Shown here in pieces: positions 23,435 through 31,941 of a DNA stretch of 64,000 nt. Source of the DNA: Streptomyces hyaluromycini (GTDB lineage: Bacteria; Actinomycetota; Actinomycetes; Streptomycetales; Streptomycetaceae). Within the stretch, counting starts at the first letter, position 1. Every line of letters begins with the position of its first letter. The notes under the pieces are model-generated. The model searched no databases and was not told where the DNA came from. It saw nothing but the letters and a program-made list of their open reading frames with translations. The stretch spans positions 182,564-246,563 of the forward strand of contig NZ_BCFL01000032.1 in NCBI RefSeq assembly GCF_002217755.1, in the 5' to 3' direction. The translations under genes were made by a program, and so were the position numbers.

Positions 23435-25126
23435 TCACGAAGTCCTCGACATCACCGGTCGGCCAGATCGAGCCGTGCCGGCGCAGCGCTTCGAGGTACT
23501 GCTCGTTCTGGGGGCGTCCGTGACGATGAGGTTGGCGGGGTCGTCGTACCGCCAGGGGTCGTCGGAGAGCCGGGTGCGGTGCTCGACACCGAGCGCCTCG
23601 AACCGGGTGCCGTCGGCGGTCCGCGTGCTGACCCGCAGTGCGGCGCCCCCCTGGGCGGCGTCACCGGCGGCCTGCAGTTGCCTCTCGATCCGCAGGAGAT
23701 CCGGGTCGGCGCGCAGACGCCGCCAGATCGCCTTCCGTACGTTGTTGAAGTCGGCCCTCGCCAGGTCCCTCGCCTCCCGGAGAACGGCGGTGGCATCGGC
23801 CCGCTGGGCCGCGGTCATCGGCCCGTTGCCGACCTGTCGCCTCAACTGGTCGAATTGCTGCCGCAGTTGGGCCAGCCTGGTGCGCGCGGCAGTGGTGCGC
23901 CGGCCCCTGAGCACGTCGAGGACCACCGCGGTCATCTTGCTGTTGGCGACGCGCTCGTACTCCGCGAGGAGGTCAGGCCGGGACACCGCCGGAGCGCGGG
24001 TCTGCGGCGAGATCACGGTGGCGGCCTGCACGCCGGTGCCGGCGGCGGCGGGGGTGGGCGCGGTCGGGGCGACGGCCGGCGTCTGCGGCGCGGGCGCGGT
24101 CTGTGCGGGGGTGGTCGGCGGCTGCGAGGTGGGCGGGGCCGACTGTTCCTGGGCGGTCGGCGACGGCATCGTGGCCGGCGGGCGCCCGGAGAGCGGGCGG
24201 GCCGGCTCGGTGACGGCGGGGGAACCGGTGGCCATCCTGGTCGCGGACTCGGCTTCCGACAGGCCGATCATCGCGCGGGCCACCACGTTCCGGGCCGTCC
24301 TGCCGACCCAGCCGCCGCCCGCGGGACGCGGCGCGGCGGAGGGCTGCTCCGCAGCCGCGGGCACGCGCGGCGAGGCGGGCGGCCGACCGGCGCCGGCCCC
24401 GGTCTCCGCGGACCGGACCGAGGCACCCCCGACGACGCCGAGGAGCAGCGGCTGCACCCAAGTCTGGTTGAAGGCGAGGCCGCGCGCGATGCTCGCCGCG
24501 GCCCGGTTCGCCTGCTCGAAGGTGACCGGAGTCCCCTTCTTCTCCTGGACTTCGAGCCAGACGAGGAGTTCCGTCGCCGCGGAGGCCATCCACTGGCAGA
24601 AGTCCAGCTCGTCGGCGGCCGCCCGGTACGCGGGGCCGTGCGCGTCCCGGTCGCCGAGCCGGAACTTCCGCTCATGCGAGGTGAACGCGACGACGTCGAT
24701 GCGCCAGACGCTCCTGCGGACCTCCCGCTCGTGTCGGAGAGCCTCGTTGTGGCGCACCGCCCAGTACCTCATCCAGATGTCGAACAGCTCCCGCGCGGTG
24801 AGCCGGTTGTGCGGGTCCGCCGGGTCGCGCCCGTCGCCGGACACCGCTGCCGCGGCACGCCGCGGCTGGTCGGCGACGGGTATGCCGACCTTGTTCCCGG
24901 CGTCCCCGTAGCTCGGCACGGGGTAGGCGTCGCCGCCTGCCCCGGCGACCCGTTCGCGCGGCTGCGGCCTCGGAGCCGAGGCCGCCCGCGCCGTCTCGCC
25001 GGGGGCCGCGGCGTGCACGGCACGGCCGACCGCGGCGCGGACGACGGCGCCCAGGCGCTGCCTGTCCTGGGCCGGTACACCGTCCGGCACCCCGACGTCG
25101 GCGGGCAGGTGATAGCGGCGTCGCAT
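23435..25126 (-). CDS. Candidate injected toxin: multidomain protein with HNH-like C-terminus broken by a frameshift
   Basis: The frame as read gives 563 residues from the ATG at 25126. The N-terminal about 280 residues are helical with a hydrophobic patch (NQTWVQPLLLGVVGGASV); residues about 300-410 are a Pro/Ala/Thr-rich linker; the helical stretch from about 440 leads to ALGVEHRTRLSDDPWRYDDPANLIV. Just after that, at the C-run 23514-23510 (minus strand), the frame turns into Ser/Arg-rich sequence ending at 23435. If one base is added there, the frame continues as NEQYLEALRRHGSIWPTGDV... to a stop at 23379 (about 582 residues). The His in EHR and the Asn-Leu pair resemble His-Me-finger nuclease toxins. 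The last gene of the operon is a typical cargo position. Nuclease function is inference. Confidence 0.65.
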   Translation of the reverse strand: MRRRYHLPADVGVPDGVPAQDRQRLGAVVRAAVGRAVHAAAPGETARAASAPRPQPRERVAGAGGDAYPVPSYGDAGNKVGIPVADQPRRAAAAVSGDGRDPADPHNRLTARELFDIWMRYWAVRHNEALRHEREVRRSVWRIDVVAFTSHERKFRLGDRDAHGPAYRAAADELDFCQWMASAATELLVWLEVQEKKGTPVTFEQANRAAASIARGLAFNQTWVQPLLLGVVGGASVRSAETGAGAGRPPASPRVPAAAEQPSAAPRPAGGGWVGRTARNVVARAMIGLSEAESATRMATGSPAVTEPARPLSGRPPATMPSPTAQEQSAPPTSQPPTTPAQTAPAPQTPAVAPTAPTPAAAGTGVQAATVISPQTRAPAVSRPDLLAEYERVANSKMTAVVLDVLRGRRTTAARTRLAQLRQQFDQLRRQVGNGPMTAAQRADATAVLREARDLARADFNNVRKAIWRRLRADPDLLRIERQLQAAGDAAQGGAALRVSTRTADGTRFEALGVEHRTRLSDDPWRYDDPANLIVTDAPRTSSTSKRCAGTARSGRPVMSRTS

Positions 25127-25155
25127 GACCGTGAACCTCCGGGGAGTGACGGGCC

Positions 25156-26739
25156 CTAGTCGATCTCGATCTTGGGCGCGGTCGGGTTGCCCGCGAGGTA
25201 CTGCGCGGCGATGTCGACCGGCATGACGTTGAAGTGCAGGTGCAGCACGTAGAGGCCGGGACCGTGGTGGAAGCTGCCCGGGTTGTTCGTGGGGCCGCCA
25301 CCGCCGGAGAAGGTGATCCGGCTGCGGCCGGCCGCGGCGTTGACCCGGCCGGCGACGACCGCGTCGTTGTAGTACGCGTTCCACGCGATCCGCTCGTGGC
25401 GCGCGGCGCGGTCGACCGCGACCAGGAAGCCGACGAGCTTGTCACGCTCGTAGAACCCGTCCTCCGTGATCTTCAGGAAACCGCTGAGGTCCATGTCGAA
25501 GGAGTACTCGCCGACGCTCTCCTTGTCCCCGAGCAACGGGTTGCTGTTCGCATGATTCGGATAGTTGTCCGCCTTCACATGCCAGCCGGTTTCCTTCTGG
25601 ACGGCCTCGATGAACCTCACGACGGTCGGGGACGAGCCGGGCACGTCCTGGCCCTGCGCCAGGACATCGGGCCGGTCGGCCGCCGGGACCGTGCCTTCGA
25701 GGTACTCGGGCAGGCCGTAGACCCGGACCTCCGTCTGCGGTTTCTGCAGGATGAACTCCGCCTGGTTGGCGGCGATCACCACGTACTCCCGCGCCGCCCG
25801 CTCGGCCACCTGCCGCCACCTGTTCGCGTAGTCGCGGCGCAGGGCGGCCACCCGGGCGAGCACGTTCGCCAGCCTGACCGCGTAGCTCTCCTCCTCGGCT
25901 CGGTGCAGTGCGAGGATCTCGTCGACCACGTCCGGGTCCGGCTCGGAACGGAGCCGCCGCGTCTCGGCGTCCCTCTTGTCGGCCGCCGCGTAGGCCTGCG
26001 CCCGCAGTCGGCGGTACTCGCCCGCCAGTTTCCTCTCCGCGGCCGCGAGTCCCGCGGCGAGCCTTTTCCGGTGCCCGCCGCCTCGGCGGTGGAGGATGTA
26101 GTCCACCGACGCGACGAAGCGCTCCTTCCAGTACTCGATCATGTTGTCCCTGGTGTGGGTGACACTCCGGCCCGAGGCCCGCTCGCGTTCCTCGGTCTCC
26201 TCGGCGAGCGCGACGATCCGGTCCTCGACACCGGGCAGCGGCCACAGGTCGGTCGCCGGGTCGATGGGCGCGAAGACCTCCTCCTGCTGCGAGGGGGAGT
26301 CCGGCACGACCGGCTCCGGCCCCGGTGGGGCCGGCGGGTGCGCGAGCGTGTTCTCCCGCTCCGCCTCGCGCAGCGCCCCGGCGAACGGGTCGTCCGGTGG
26401 CTTCTCGCTCCCGCCCACCGGCACGCCGTGCGCCCGCGCCGCCGAGCGCTGCTCCTCGTGTGCCAGCGCGGCGGCGTCGAGGTGCGCGACCGTCGGCGCC
26501 GTCGGCCCGCCGGCGGCCCGGCCGGCACTGCCCGGCTGATACCCGAGCGGACCGGGCGTCGCGGCGGCACCGGCCGTCCCGGTGGCCCGTTCCGGGTGGC
26601 GCTCCGCCAGCATGCGCTCGGCCTCGGCGAGACGGGCCGCCACCGCGCGGGTCAGGGCGCGGCCGGCCGCCTCCAGCTGTTCGTCGGTCGGCACCCCGAC
26701 GATCCGCAGGGTGATCGGGACGTGGCAGTCGATGCGCAT
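25156..26739 (-). CDS. Candidate cargo or structural protein with coiled coil and His-rich C-terminal domain
   Basis: 527 residues from an ATG at 26739, in the operon 30 bp before the last gene. Residues 1-60 (MRIDCHVPITLRIVGVPTDE) form a small N-terminal domain, perhaps for loading. Residues about 60-170 are a Pro/Ala/Gly linker. Residues about 205-335 are long charged helices (coiled coil). The C-terminal part (about 365-527) has WHVKADNYPNHAN, GEYSFDMDLSG, WNAYYND and HHGPGLYVLHLHFNVMP. The D-x-D and H-x-H pairs recall M15/VanY-like metallopeptidases, but the spacing is not canonical. A cell-wall-cleaving or effector role is inference. Confidence 0.6.
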   Translation of the reverse strand: MRIDCHVPITLRIVGVPTDEQLEAAGRALTRAVAARLAEAERMLAERHPERATGTAGAAATPGPLGYQPGSAGRAAGGPTAPTVAHLDAAALAHEEQRSAARAHGVPVGGSEKPPDDPFAGALREAERENTLAHPPAPPGPEPVVPDSPSQQEEVFAPIDPATDLWPLPGVEDRIVALAEETEERERASGRSVTHTRDNMIEYWKERFVASVDYILHRRGGGHRKRLAAGLAAAERKLAGEYRRLRAQAYAAADKRDAETRRLRSEPDPDVVDEILALHRAEEESYAVRLANVLARVAALRRDYANRWRQVAERAAREYVVIAANQAEFILQKPQTEVRVYGLPEYLEGTVPAADRPDVLAQGQDVPGSSPTVVRFIEAVQKETGWHVKADNYPNHANSNPLLGDKESVGEYSFDMDLSGFLKITEDGFYERDKLVGFLVAVDRAARHERIAWNAYYNDAVVAGRVNAAAGRSRITFSGGGGPTNNPGSFHHGPGLYVLHLHFNVMPVDIAAQYLAGNPTAPKIEID

Positions 26740-26749
26740 GGCGCCGGGC

Positions 26750-27388
26750 TCAGCTCGCGGTGTAGGCGAGTTGGACGGTCGCCAGGCTGGTGGCGCTGGA
26801 GTCCTGGACGAAGCCCGTCGACAGCGCGATGTAGTAGCGGAACGTGTCGGGGTCGACGGCGGCGAACGCGGTGTCGACGGGCACCGTGATGTCGTACGGA
26901 TTGGTGAAGACGGACGTGCTGTTCCTGATCTCGGCCAGCCGGTCGGGGGCCGCGCTCGCGTCGGACAGGGGAATCCTGAGCAGGAGGATGTTGAGGCTGG
27001 TGGCGCCGCCGGCGAAAAGGCCGATGGCCCGGAACGAGACCAGCCGGATGTCCGCCGGCAGGCTGAGGCCCATCACCGCGCTGCCGCCGGCGCTGCCGGC
27101 GTCGGGGTGTGCCGCCCCGGTCTCGTCGTAGGTCCAGCCGCCGATGACGGAATTCGGCGTGGAGACGAGGTCGAGGCCGGGCGTGAGCAGCTGCTGGCCG
27201 GTCGGGACGCCGACCGGCCGGCCGATCGCGGTGTTGATCTCGGAGACCACGGCGGCCGCCTGCTGCAGGTCGGCCTGGATCGCGTCGAACCGCACGTTGA
27301 AGCCGTTCGTGCCGTCTGCCTGGATGCGGTGGACGTTGTCGATCCAGTCGGTGGGCGCGAACGTGGGGGTGTAGCTGAGGTCGCTCAT
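26750..27388 (-). CDS. Fibre-like protein, paralogue 3 of 3
   Basis: 212 residues from an ATG at 27388. It starts MSDLSYTPTFAPTDWID and contains GFNVRFDAIQADLQQAAAVV, aligned with the same segment in the two preceding genes. The N-terminal about 60 residues look like an attachment domain plus a short trimeric coiled coil, and the C-terminal about 140 are beta-rich (TNPYDITVPVDTAFAAV, TFRYYIALSTGF). It overlaps no gene and lies 10 bp before the 527-residue cargo gene. Receptor binding or tail-fibre decoration is inferred from the position after the baseplate genes. Confidence 0.65.
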   Translation of the reverse strand: MSDLSYTPTFAPTDWIDNVHRIQADGTNGFNVRFDAIQADLQQAAAVVSEINTAIGRPVGVPTGQQLLTPGLDLVSTPNSVIGGWTYDETGAAHPDAGSAGGSAVMGLSLPADIRLVSFRAIGLFAGGATSLNILLLRIPLSDASAAPDRLAEIRNSTSVFTNPYDITVPVDTAFAAVDPDTFRYYIALSTGFVQDSSATSLATVQLAYTAS

Positions 27389-27404
27389 GGGTGTCCCCTC
27401 CCGC

Positions 27405-28046
27405 TCAGGACGGCGGTGCGAAGGTGAGATGGACGGCCTCGATCGACAGCCCGCCGAAGGTGATGGTGGTGAAGTTCGCGGTGAAGACGTAGCGGAAGAC
27501 GCTGGTGTCGATCAGGGCACGCGACGCGGTGACCGGTATCTGCAGGTCGAAAGGGCCTTTGCCCGGGATGTCGCCGTCGCCGGTCAGCGCCTCGGGGGCC
27601 GGTGGCGGCACGACCAGCCGAAGTGGCGTGCGCAGCAACGAGACGCCGCCGCCACCGGCCCCGAAGGAGTTCCTTCCGATGCTGCCCACCACCCGCACCG
27701 ATGTCAGCCGAAGCCCGTCGGGCAGGGTCAGGTTGGCCACCCCGAGCGCCTCACCGCTGGCCGTGCTGACGACACCGCTCGCGTCGTAGGCCCACTCGCC
27801 GGTCGAGGACGAGGTGGTGTGCAGGACCGGCGTGAAGCTGAGCCGCTGCTGCTGCGGCGGCGGAGGGGCGTTCGACGCGTCGATCGCCGTGCCGATACGG
27901 GTCACCACGGTCGACAACTGGCGCAGGTCGCCGGCGATCGCGTTGAACTTGCTGTTGAACCCGATCGGCCCGCTCGCCGTCGCCCGGTCCCTGCGGTCCG
28001 TCCAGGGGACGTCGCGGAACGTGGGGGTGTAGCCGATGTCGGCCAC
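27405..28046 (-). CDS. Fibre-like protein, paralogue 2 of 3
   Basis: 213 residues from an ATG at 28046. It opens with MADIGYTPTFRDVPWTD and has GFNSKFNAIAGDLRQLSTVV, the family signature. The C-terminal beta-rich region includes LTLPDGLRLTSVRVVG, FDLQIPVTASRALI and FRYVFTANFTTITFGGL. It differs from its neighbours most in the middle (residues about 60-110), as expected for adhesins diverging in their receptor-contacting parts. The function is unproven. Confidence 0.65.
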   Translation of the reverse strand: MADIGYTPTFRDVPWTDRRDRATASGPIGFNSKFNAIAGDLRQLSTVVTRIGTAIDASNAPPPPQQQRLSFTPVLHTTSSSTGEWAYDASGVVSTASGEALGVANLTLPDGLRLTSVRVVGSIGRNSFGAGGGGVSLLRTPLRLVVPPPAPEALTGDGDIPGKGPFDLQIPVTASRALIDTSVFRYVFTANFTTITFGGLSIEAVHLTFAPPS

Positions 28047-28055
28047 GATGACTCC

Positions 28056-28664
28056 TCAGCTGCTGGTGTAGACGATCTGGAAACCGGCGATCGTCACCGG
28101 TTGGGGGGCGAACGTGACGGTGGCCCGGATGAGGTACCGGTACGTCGCGGTCGCGGTCGTGGCCACGGATGCGTCGATCACCGTGGTCTTGTCGTACGGG
28201 TTCGTGTCACCGGAGATCTCGGCCAGCGTCTCCGGGGTGCCGCCGGGGACGGCGAGACGGGACAGGGTGATGTCCGGCGGCGCCGCCGCCCCGCTGGGGT
28301 TCTGGCCCATGGCGCGGAACGAGACCAGCCGGACGTTGTCGGGGAGCGCCACCTCCATCATTCCGTCGACGCCATGGTCCAGGGCCTGGGCCGCACCGCT
28401 GGCGGTGGTGGTCCAGTTGGTGCGCGCGGGGATCACCAGCAGCTTCGGCGGCAGGACGAGCACGTGCTCGACCGGCCCCGTGCCGCGTGCGGCGATGGCC
28501 GCCCTGATCTGGTCGACGACGGTGGACATCTGGCGCAGGTCGTCCTCGATGGCGCCGAACCGGGCGTTGAAGCCGTTCGGTTCGGCTGCCCTGACCCGGT
28601 CGCCGTCGGGACCGTCCACGAACTCCCTGTGGCTGAACGTGGGGTTGAAGCTGATGTCAGCCAT
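28056..28664 (-). CDS. Fibre-like protein, paralogue 1 of 3
   Basis: 202 residues from an ATG at 28664 that overlaps the end of the LamG-baseplate gene by 8 bp. It begins MADISFNPTFSHREFVDG and carries GFNARFGAIEDDLRQMSTVV. The C-terminal domain has VALPDNVRLVSFRAMG, TNPYDKTTVIDASV and YRYLIRATVTFAPQPVTI. The PTF motif, the coiled-coil-like helix and the LP-D-RL-S-R-G strand recur in all three paralogues, so the trio arose by tandem duplication. Confidence 0.65.
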   Translation of the reverse strand: MADISFNPTFSHREFVDGPDGDRVRAAEPNGFNARFGAIEDDLRQMSTVVDQIRAAIAARGTGPVEHVLVLPPKLLVIPARTNWTTTASGAAQALDHGVDGMMEVALPDNVRLVSFRAMGQNPSGAAAPPDITLSRLAVPGGTPETLAEISGDTNPYDKTTVIDASVATTATATYRYLIRATVTFAPQPVTIAGFQIVYTSS

Positions 28665-31600
28665 CGGCGGGCCTCCTGACTTGACGCGGCAGGGTGCTGC
28701 GTACGCGGAACTTCGGGTACGTGTAGTCGGGGTTGGCCTGGGCCAGGTCGCCCTGGACCTCGATCACGTGCGCACGGACCGCCGCCGTGTTGACCTCCAC
28801 GCCGACCGGATGCAGCACGTTGAGGACGTTCATGATCAGGTCGTGCTGGTCCTTGGTGATCACCGTCGCCGGGGTGTCGAGCTTGGGCCGAAGACGCACC
28901 TGGAAGGTGTACGGGACGGGCTCGGCGCCGATCAGGTAGCTCGCCTGCACCCAGGCCATTCCGGCGGCGTCGGCCCGCAGCGTGACGGTCTGCCGGGTGC
29001 TGGACCCGACGGTGATCGCGGCGGTGTCGTACGTCCCCGAGGCCCAGCTCAACCGCGGCCCCTCGTCGGGTAGTTGGCCGGTGAGCCCGGCGGCCGCGAG
29101 GGTCTCGGCGGTCGGGGTCGCGGTGAGGTCCATGGTGGTGCCCTCGTCGAGCTCGATGACCGCGCCCCCCTCGACGCCGGCGGGTCCGCGGACCTCGACG
29201 AGCTGCCCGGGCGTCTGGCGCACCTCCACGTCGTCGCCGTGCCGCGTGAGATGGGCGAAGCCGACCGCGAACGCCACCTCGGCCAGTGCCCCGGCGTCCA
29301 GGGAACCGTGCCGCAGGACGAGCCTGCGCCCCTCCTTGACGGCCAGGTCGGGAGGGTCGCCGGCGGCGGCGTACCCGGCGGTGACGGCGAGCCGTCCGGT
29401 GACGGAGCGGCGGGCCAGCTCGGCGAGCAGGGCGTCGAGCAGTTCGGCGACGGCCGGCTGCATGAGGTGGGCGTCGTGGCCGCCGTAGTCGACCCGGGGG
29501 TCGTCGTGGAACACCAGGAACGCCGCGTCGAAGTACGTCCCCGGGCGGTCCACGCTGGACGCGGGCAGGCCGGGCGTGCCGTCGGCGGTGACCGTGGCGC
29601 CCTCGTCGAGGCCGGGCAGACCCACCCGCAGCGCGCGGGTCGCCGACACCGGGACGGCGTGTCCGCCCCGTGTCACGTCGGCCTTGACGATCAGCTGTCC
29701 GGGCGCGGTGGGCAGCAGCGAGGCGGTCCGGTGCCGTGATCCGGGGCCGCTCTCAGGTGTCAGCGTGCCGCGTCCGGCACCACCGGGCACGACGAGCCAG
29801 CGCAGGAAGGCGTCCGCCGGGGGCGCGGGTCGCAGCGACAGCGTCACGGCGATGCCCGGGGTCAGGTCGGCGGGGTCGGGGGCGTCCGGGGCGAGGTCGT
29901 TCGGGCCGGCGTCGGCCTGGGCGAGGTCGTTCGGGCCGGCGTCGGTCTGGGCGGTGACGGTCGGGTCGGCGTCGGTCTGGGCGGTGACGGTCGGGTCGGG
30001 GTCGGCCAGGGCCAGGTCGATCCTGAAGTAGTCCTCCAGCGCCGCGGCCGCGTAGACCTGCCCCGGGCCGCCCGTCGGGCGGTGGCTGACGTAGTCGAAA
30101 CCCGCCCGGTGGGCCAGCGCCGCGAGGCGGCCCGGTGCCACCGAGCTGTGCCCGAGCAGGACCGCCCGGCCGGTCGCTCGCAGGTCGTCCGCCCCGGGGT
30201 CGTAGGCGGCGTCGACCAGCAGCCGGCCCGGCGGCACGGTCTCGGCGCCGGCCAGTGTGACCAGAGCGTCGAGCCGCTCGGCCACTCCGATCTGCACCAG
30301 GTGCGGGTCGGCCGGCCCGCTCCCGGCCGGTGCCGGGGTGAAGTCCACGTCGGCGCGGTCGTAGCGCAGCAGGTAGGCCGGGTCGAACGCGCTCTCCTGG
30401 CCCGTGGTGCCGACCACGCCCGCCTCGGGCGAACGCCGCCGTCCCGCCGCGTCGATGCTCTCCCCGGGGAGCAGGGTCCGCGGCCGGACGTGCACGAGAC
30501 GGGTGCCGCGGACCAGCGGGGCGTTCCTGTCGTCGACCACCAGCGCGTCGGAGTCCTCGGTGTCGCCGATCGGGCCTGCCAGCCGGTTGAGGAGCGTGGT
30601 GAGGTTGGCCGGGGTCGGCAGCGTCCAGCGGTGGAACAGTTCGAGCCGCTTGCGGTAGTGGTCGTCGTCCTCGCCGAGGGTCGGCGCGAAGTCGGCCCTC
30701 GCCACGGAGCTGATCCGCACCTCGTCGACGATCCCGCGGAAGGAGCCGCCGGCCGCGCCGATGCGCAGCGGGGCCGTGTTGGCGACCGCGCCGAGCGGGT
30801 AGAGGAACCGCCAGTCGCGCAACTGCCCGTCGAGGTAGAGCGAGACCCGGCCGGTGATCCGGTCGACCACCGCGGCGACATGGGTGAACGCGTCGGTCGG
30901 CAGTGTGGTGTCCGCGAACAGGCGGACCGTGGTGTCCCCGTCGCTGATCCTGAACGACAGGCTGCGCGCTATTCCCCGCCCGAACGTGCCGACCGCGAGC
31001 ACCCAGCCGGGCCCTTCGCCGCTCACGGGATCGGGATGCCGGCTCAGCACCGGCCCGTCCGGGGTGTGCGGGGGCTCCTGGTCGGGGCGGACGAAGCACT
31101 CGATCGTGGCACCGTCGTGCTCGCCGATGTCGAACGCGGTGCTGGTCGTGACGGAGACGGCGGCCTCGGCGGCCCGGAAGCCCATCGCCTGGCCGTAGCG
31201 GCCCGGGACGCCGAGCTGCACCGGACCCTTGAGCGTGCCCGGGTGCCCGGTCCGGCCCGGGTAGGCGGCGGTCACCTCGGCCGCCGACACGGACCCGGCC
31301 GCGTCGTCGAGGTGGTACAGCGCCACGGTGCCGGCGTCGAACCCGTGCGGCAACGGCGGGAAGCGCGGCACCCCGAGGTCGGCGCCGATGAGGTCGAGGC
31401 TGAGCCCGACGGCGGACGGCAGGTGCCGCTGGGCGAGTGTGAACGCCGCGTGCCTGCGCAGCTGTTCGCGCTCGGCGCCGGTGACCCACAGCAGCTTGGC
31501 CAGGTTGCCGAGCAGCACCGTGAGCGTCCACCAGTTCTGCGGGTCGTTGCCGGGCGGCGTGGGCACCATCGTCAGCATGAAGACCCGGGCGGTCGCCGTG

Positions 31601-31941
31601 ACCGGCTCTTCGAGCAGGAACGACGTACCGGCCACCGTGCCGCCCGGTACATCGACGTACAGCAGCTGCTCCTCGCCGCCCGTGTCCGGCTCCTCGTAGC
31701 TCACCGTCACCTTCGTGTCGACGGGGATGTCCTGGGCGGCGGTGAGCACGTACCGCGGCTCGGGCGGCGCGCCGAAGCGGGCGACATGGTCGGCGAAGTC
31801 GTAGGCGGCGACCGCCACCTGGCTGCTGCCGTACAGGGCGAGGGGCAGTTCCGTCGTCCCGGCGCCGCGCTCGAACGGGACGGTCAGCCTGCGGCCCATC
31901 CGGGTCGCGGCGGTCGCGGGCGCGGTCACCTCGGCGGTCAT
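28657..31941 (-). CDS. Large baseplate/tail protein with LamG-type lectin domain
   Basis: 1094 residues from the ATG at 31941, whose ATGA overlaps the gp47/J stop. Residues about 1-200 precede a LamG/concanavalin-like domain at about 205-385 (ALYHLDDAAGSV, GATIECFVRPDQEP, FTHVAAVVDRITGRVSLYLDG, GIVDEVRISSVARADF). Then comes YRKRLELFHRWTLPTPANLTTLLNRLAG, more beta-rich domains, a short repeat array (TVTAQTDA and NDLAQADA units near residues 645-690) and a C-terminal segment ending KFRVRSTLPRQVRR. Its position right after gp47 is that of tail protein I/gp6-like wedge proteins. The LamG insert could bind glycans at the cell surface (inference). Confidence 0.7.
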   Translation of the reverse strand: MTAEVTAPATAATRMGRRLTVPFERGAGTTELPLALYGSSQVAVAAYDFADHVARFGAPPEPRYVLTAAQDIPVDTKVTVSYEEPDTGGEEQLLYVDVPGGTVAGTSFLLEEPVTATARVFMLTMVPTPPGNDPQNWWTLTVLLGNLAKLLWVTGAEREQLRRHAAFTLAQRHLPSAVGLSLDLIGADLGVPRFPPLPHGFDAGTVALYHLDDAAGSVSAAEVTAAYPGRTGHPGTLKGPVQLGVPGRYGQAMGFRAAEAAVSVTTSTAFDIGEHDGATIECFVRPDQEPPHTPDGPVLSRHPDPVSGEGPGWVLAVGTFGRGIARSLSFRISDGDTTVRLFADTTLPTDAFTHVAAVVDRITGRVSLYLDGQLRDWRFLYPLGAVANTAPLRIGAAGGSFRGIVDEVRISSVARADFAPTLGEDDDHYRKRLELFHRWTLPTPANLTTLLNRLAGPIGDTEDSDALVVDDRNAPLVRGTRLVHVRPRTLLPGESIDAAGRRRSPEAGVVGTTGQESAFDPAYLLRYDRADVDFTPAPAGSGPADPHLVQIGVAERLDALVTLAGAETVPPGRLLVDAAYDPGADDLRATGRAVLLGHSSVAPGRLAALAHRAGFDYVSHRPTGGPGQVYAAAALEDYFRIDLALADPDPTVTAQTDADPTVTAQTDAGPNDLAQADAGPNDLAPDAPDPADLTPGIAVTLSLRPAPPADAFLRWLVVPGGAGRGTLTPESGPGSRHRTASLLPTAPGQLIVKADVTRGGHAVPVSATRALRVGLPGLDEGATVTADGTPGLPASSVDRPGTYFDAAFLVFHDDPRVDYGGHDAHLMQPAVAELLDALLAELARRSVTGRLAVTAGYAAAGDPPDLAVKEGRRLVLRHGSLDAGALAEVAFAVGFAHLTRHGDDVEVRQTPGQLVEVRGPAGVEGGAVIELDEGTTMDLTATPTAETLAAAGLTGQLPDEGPRLSWASGTYDTAAITVGSSTRQTVTLRADAAGMAWVQASYLIGAEPVPYTFQVRLRPKLDTPATVITKDQHDLIMNVLNVLHPVGVEVNTAAVRAHVIEVQGDLAQANPDYTYPKFRVRSTLPRQVRRPADG
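29896..30002. repeat. In-frame short tandem repeats inside the LamG-baseplate gene
   Basis: About 30-bp units built around GGCGAGGTCGTTCGGGCC and GTCTGGGCGGTGACGGTCGG occur twice each (29896-30002). They encode NDLAQADAGP and TVTAQTDADP-like decapeptides and form a flexible acidic linker. Copy-number variation between strains is likely. Confidence 0.8.

Noticed and set aside
23510..23514. Programmed ribosomal frameshift at the C-run
   Set aside because: The local codons (GCC CCC AGA) do not make a canonical slippery heptamer for a -1 shift, and no downstream stem-loop was identified; an indel is simpler.
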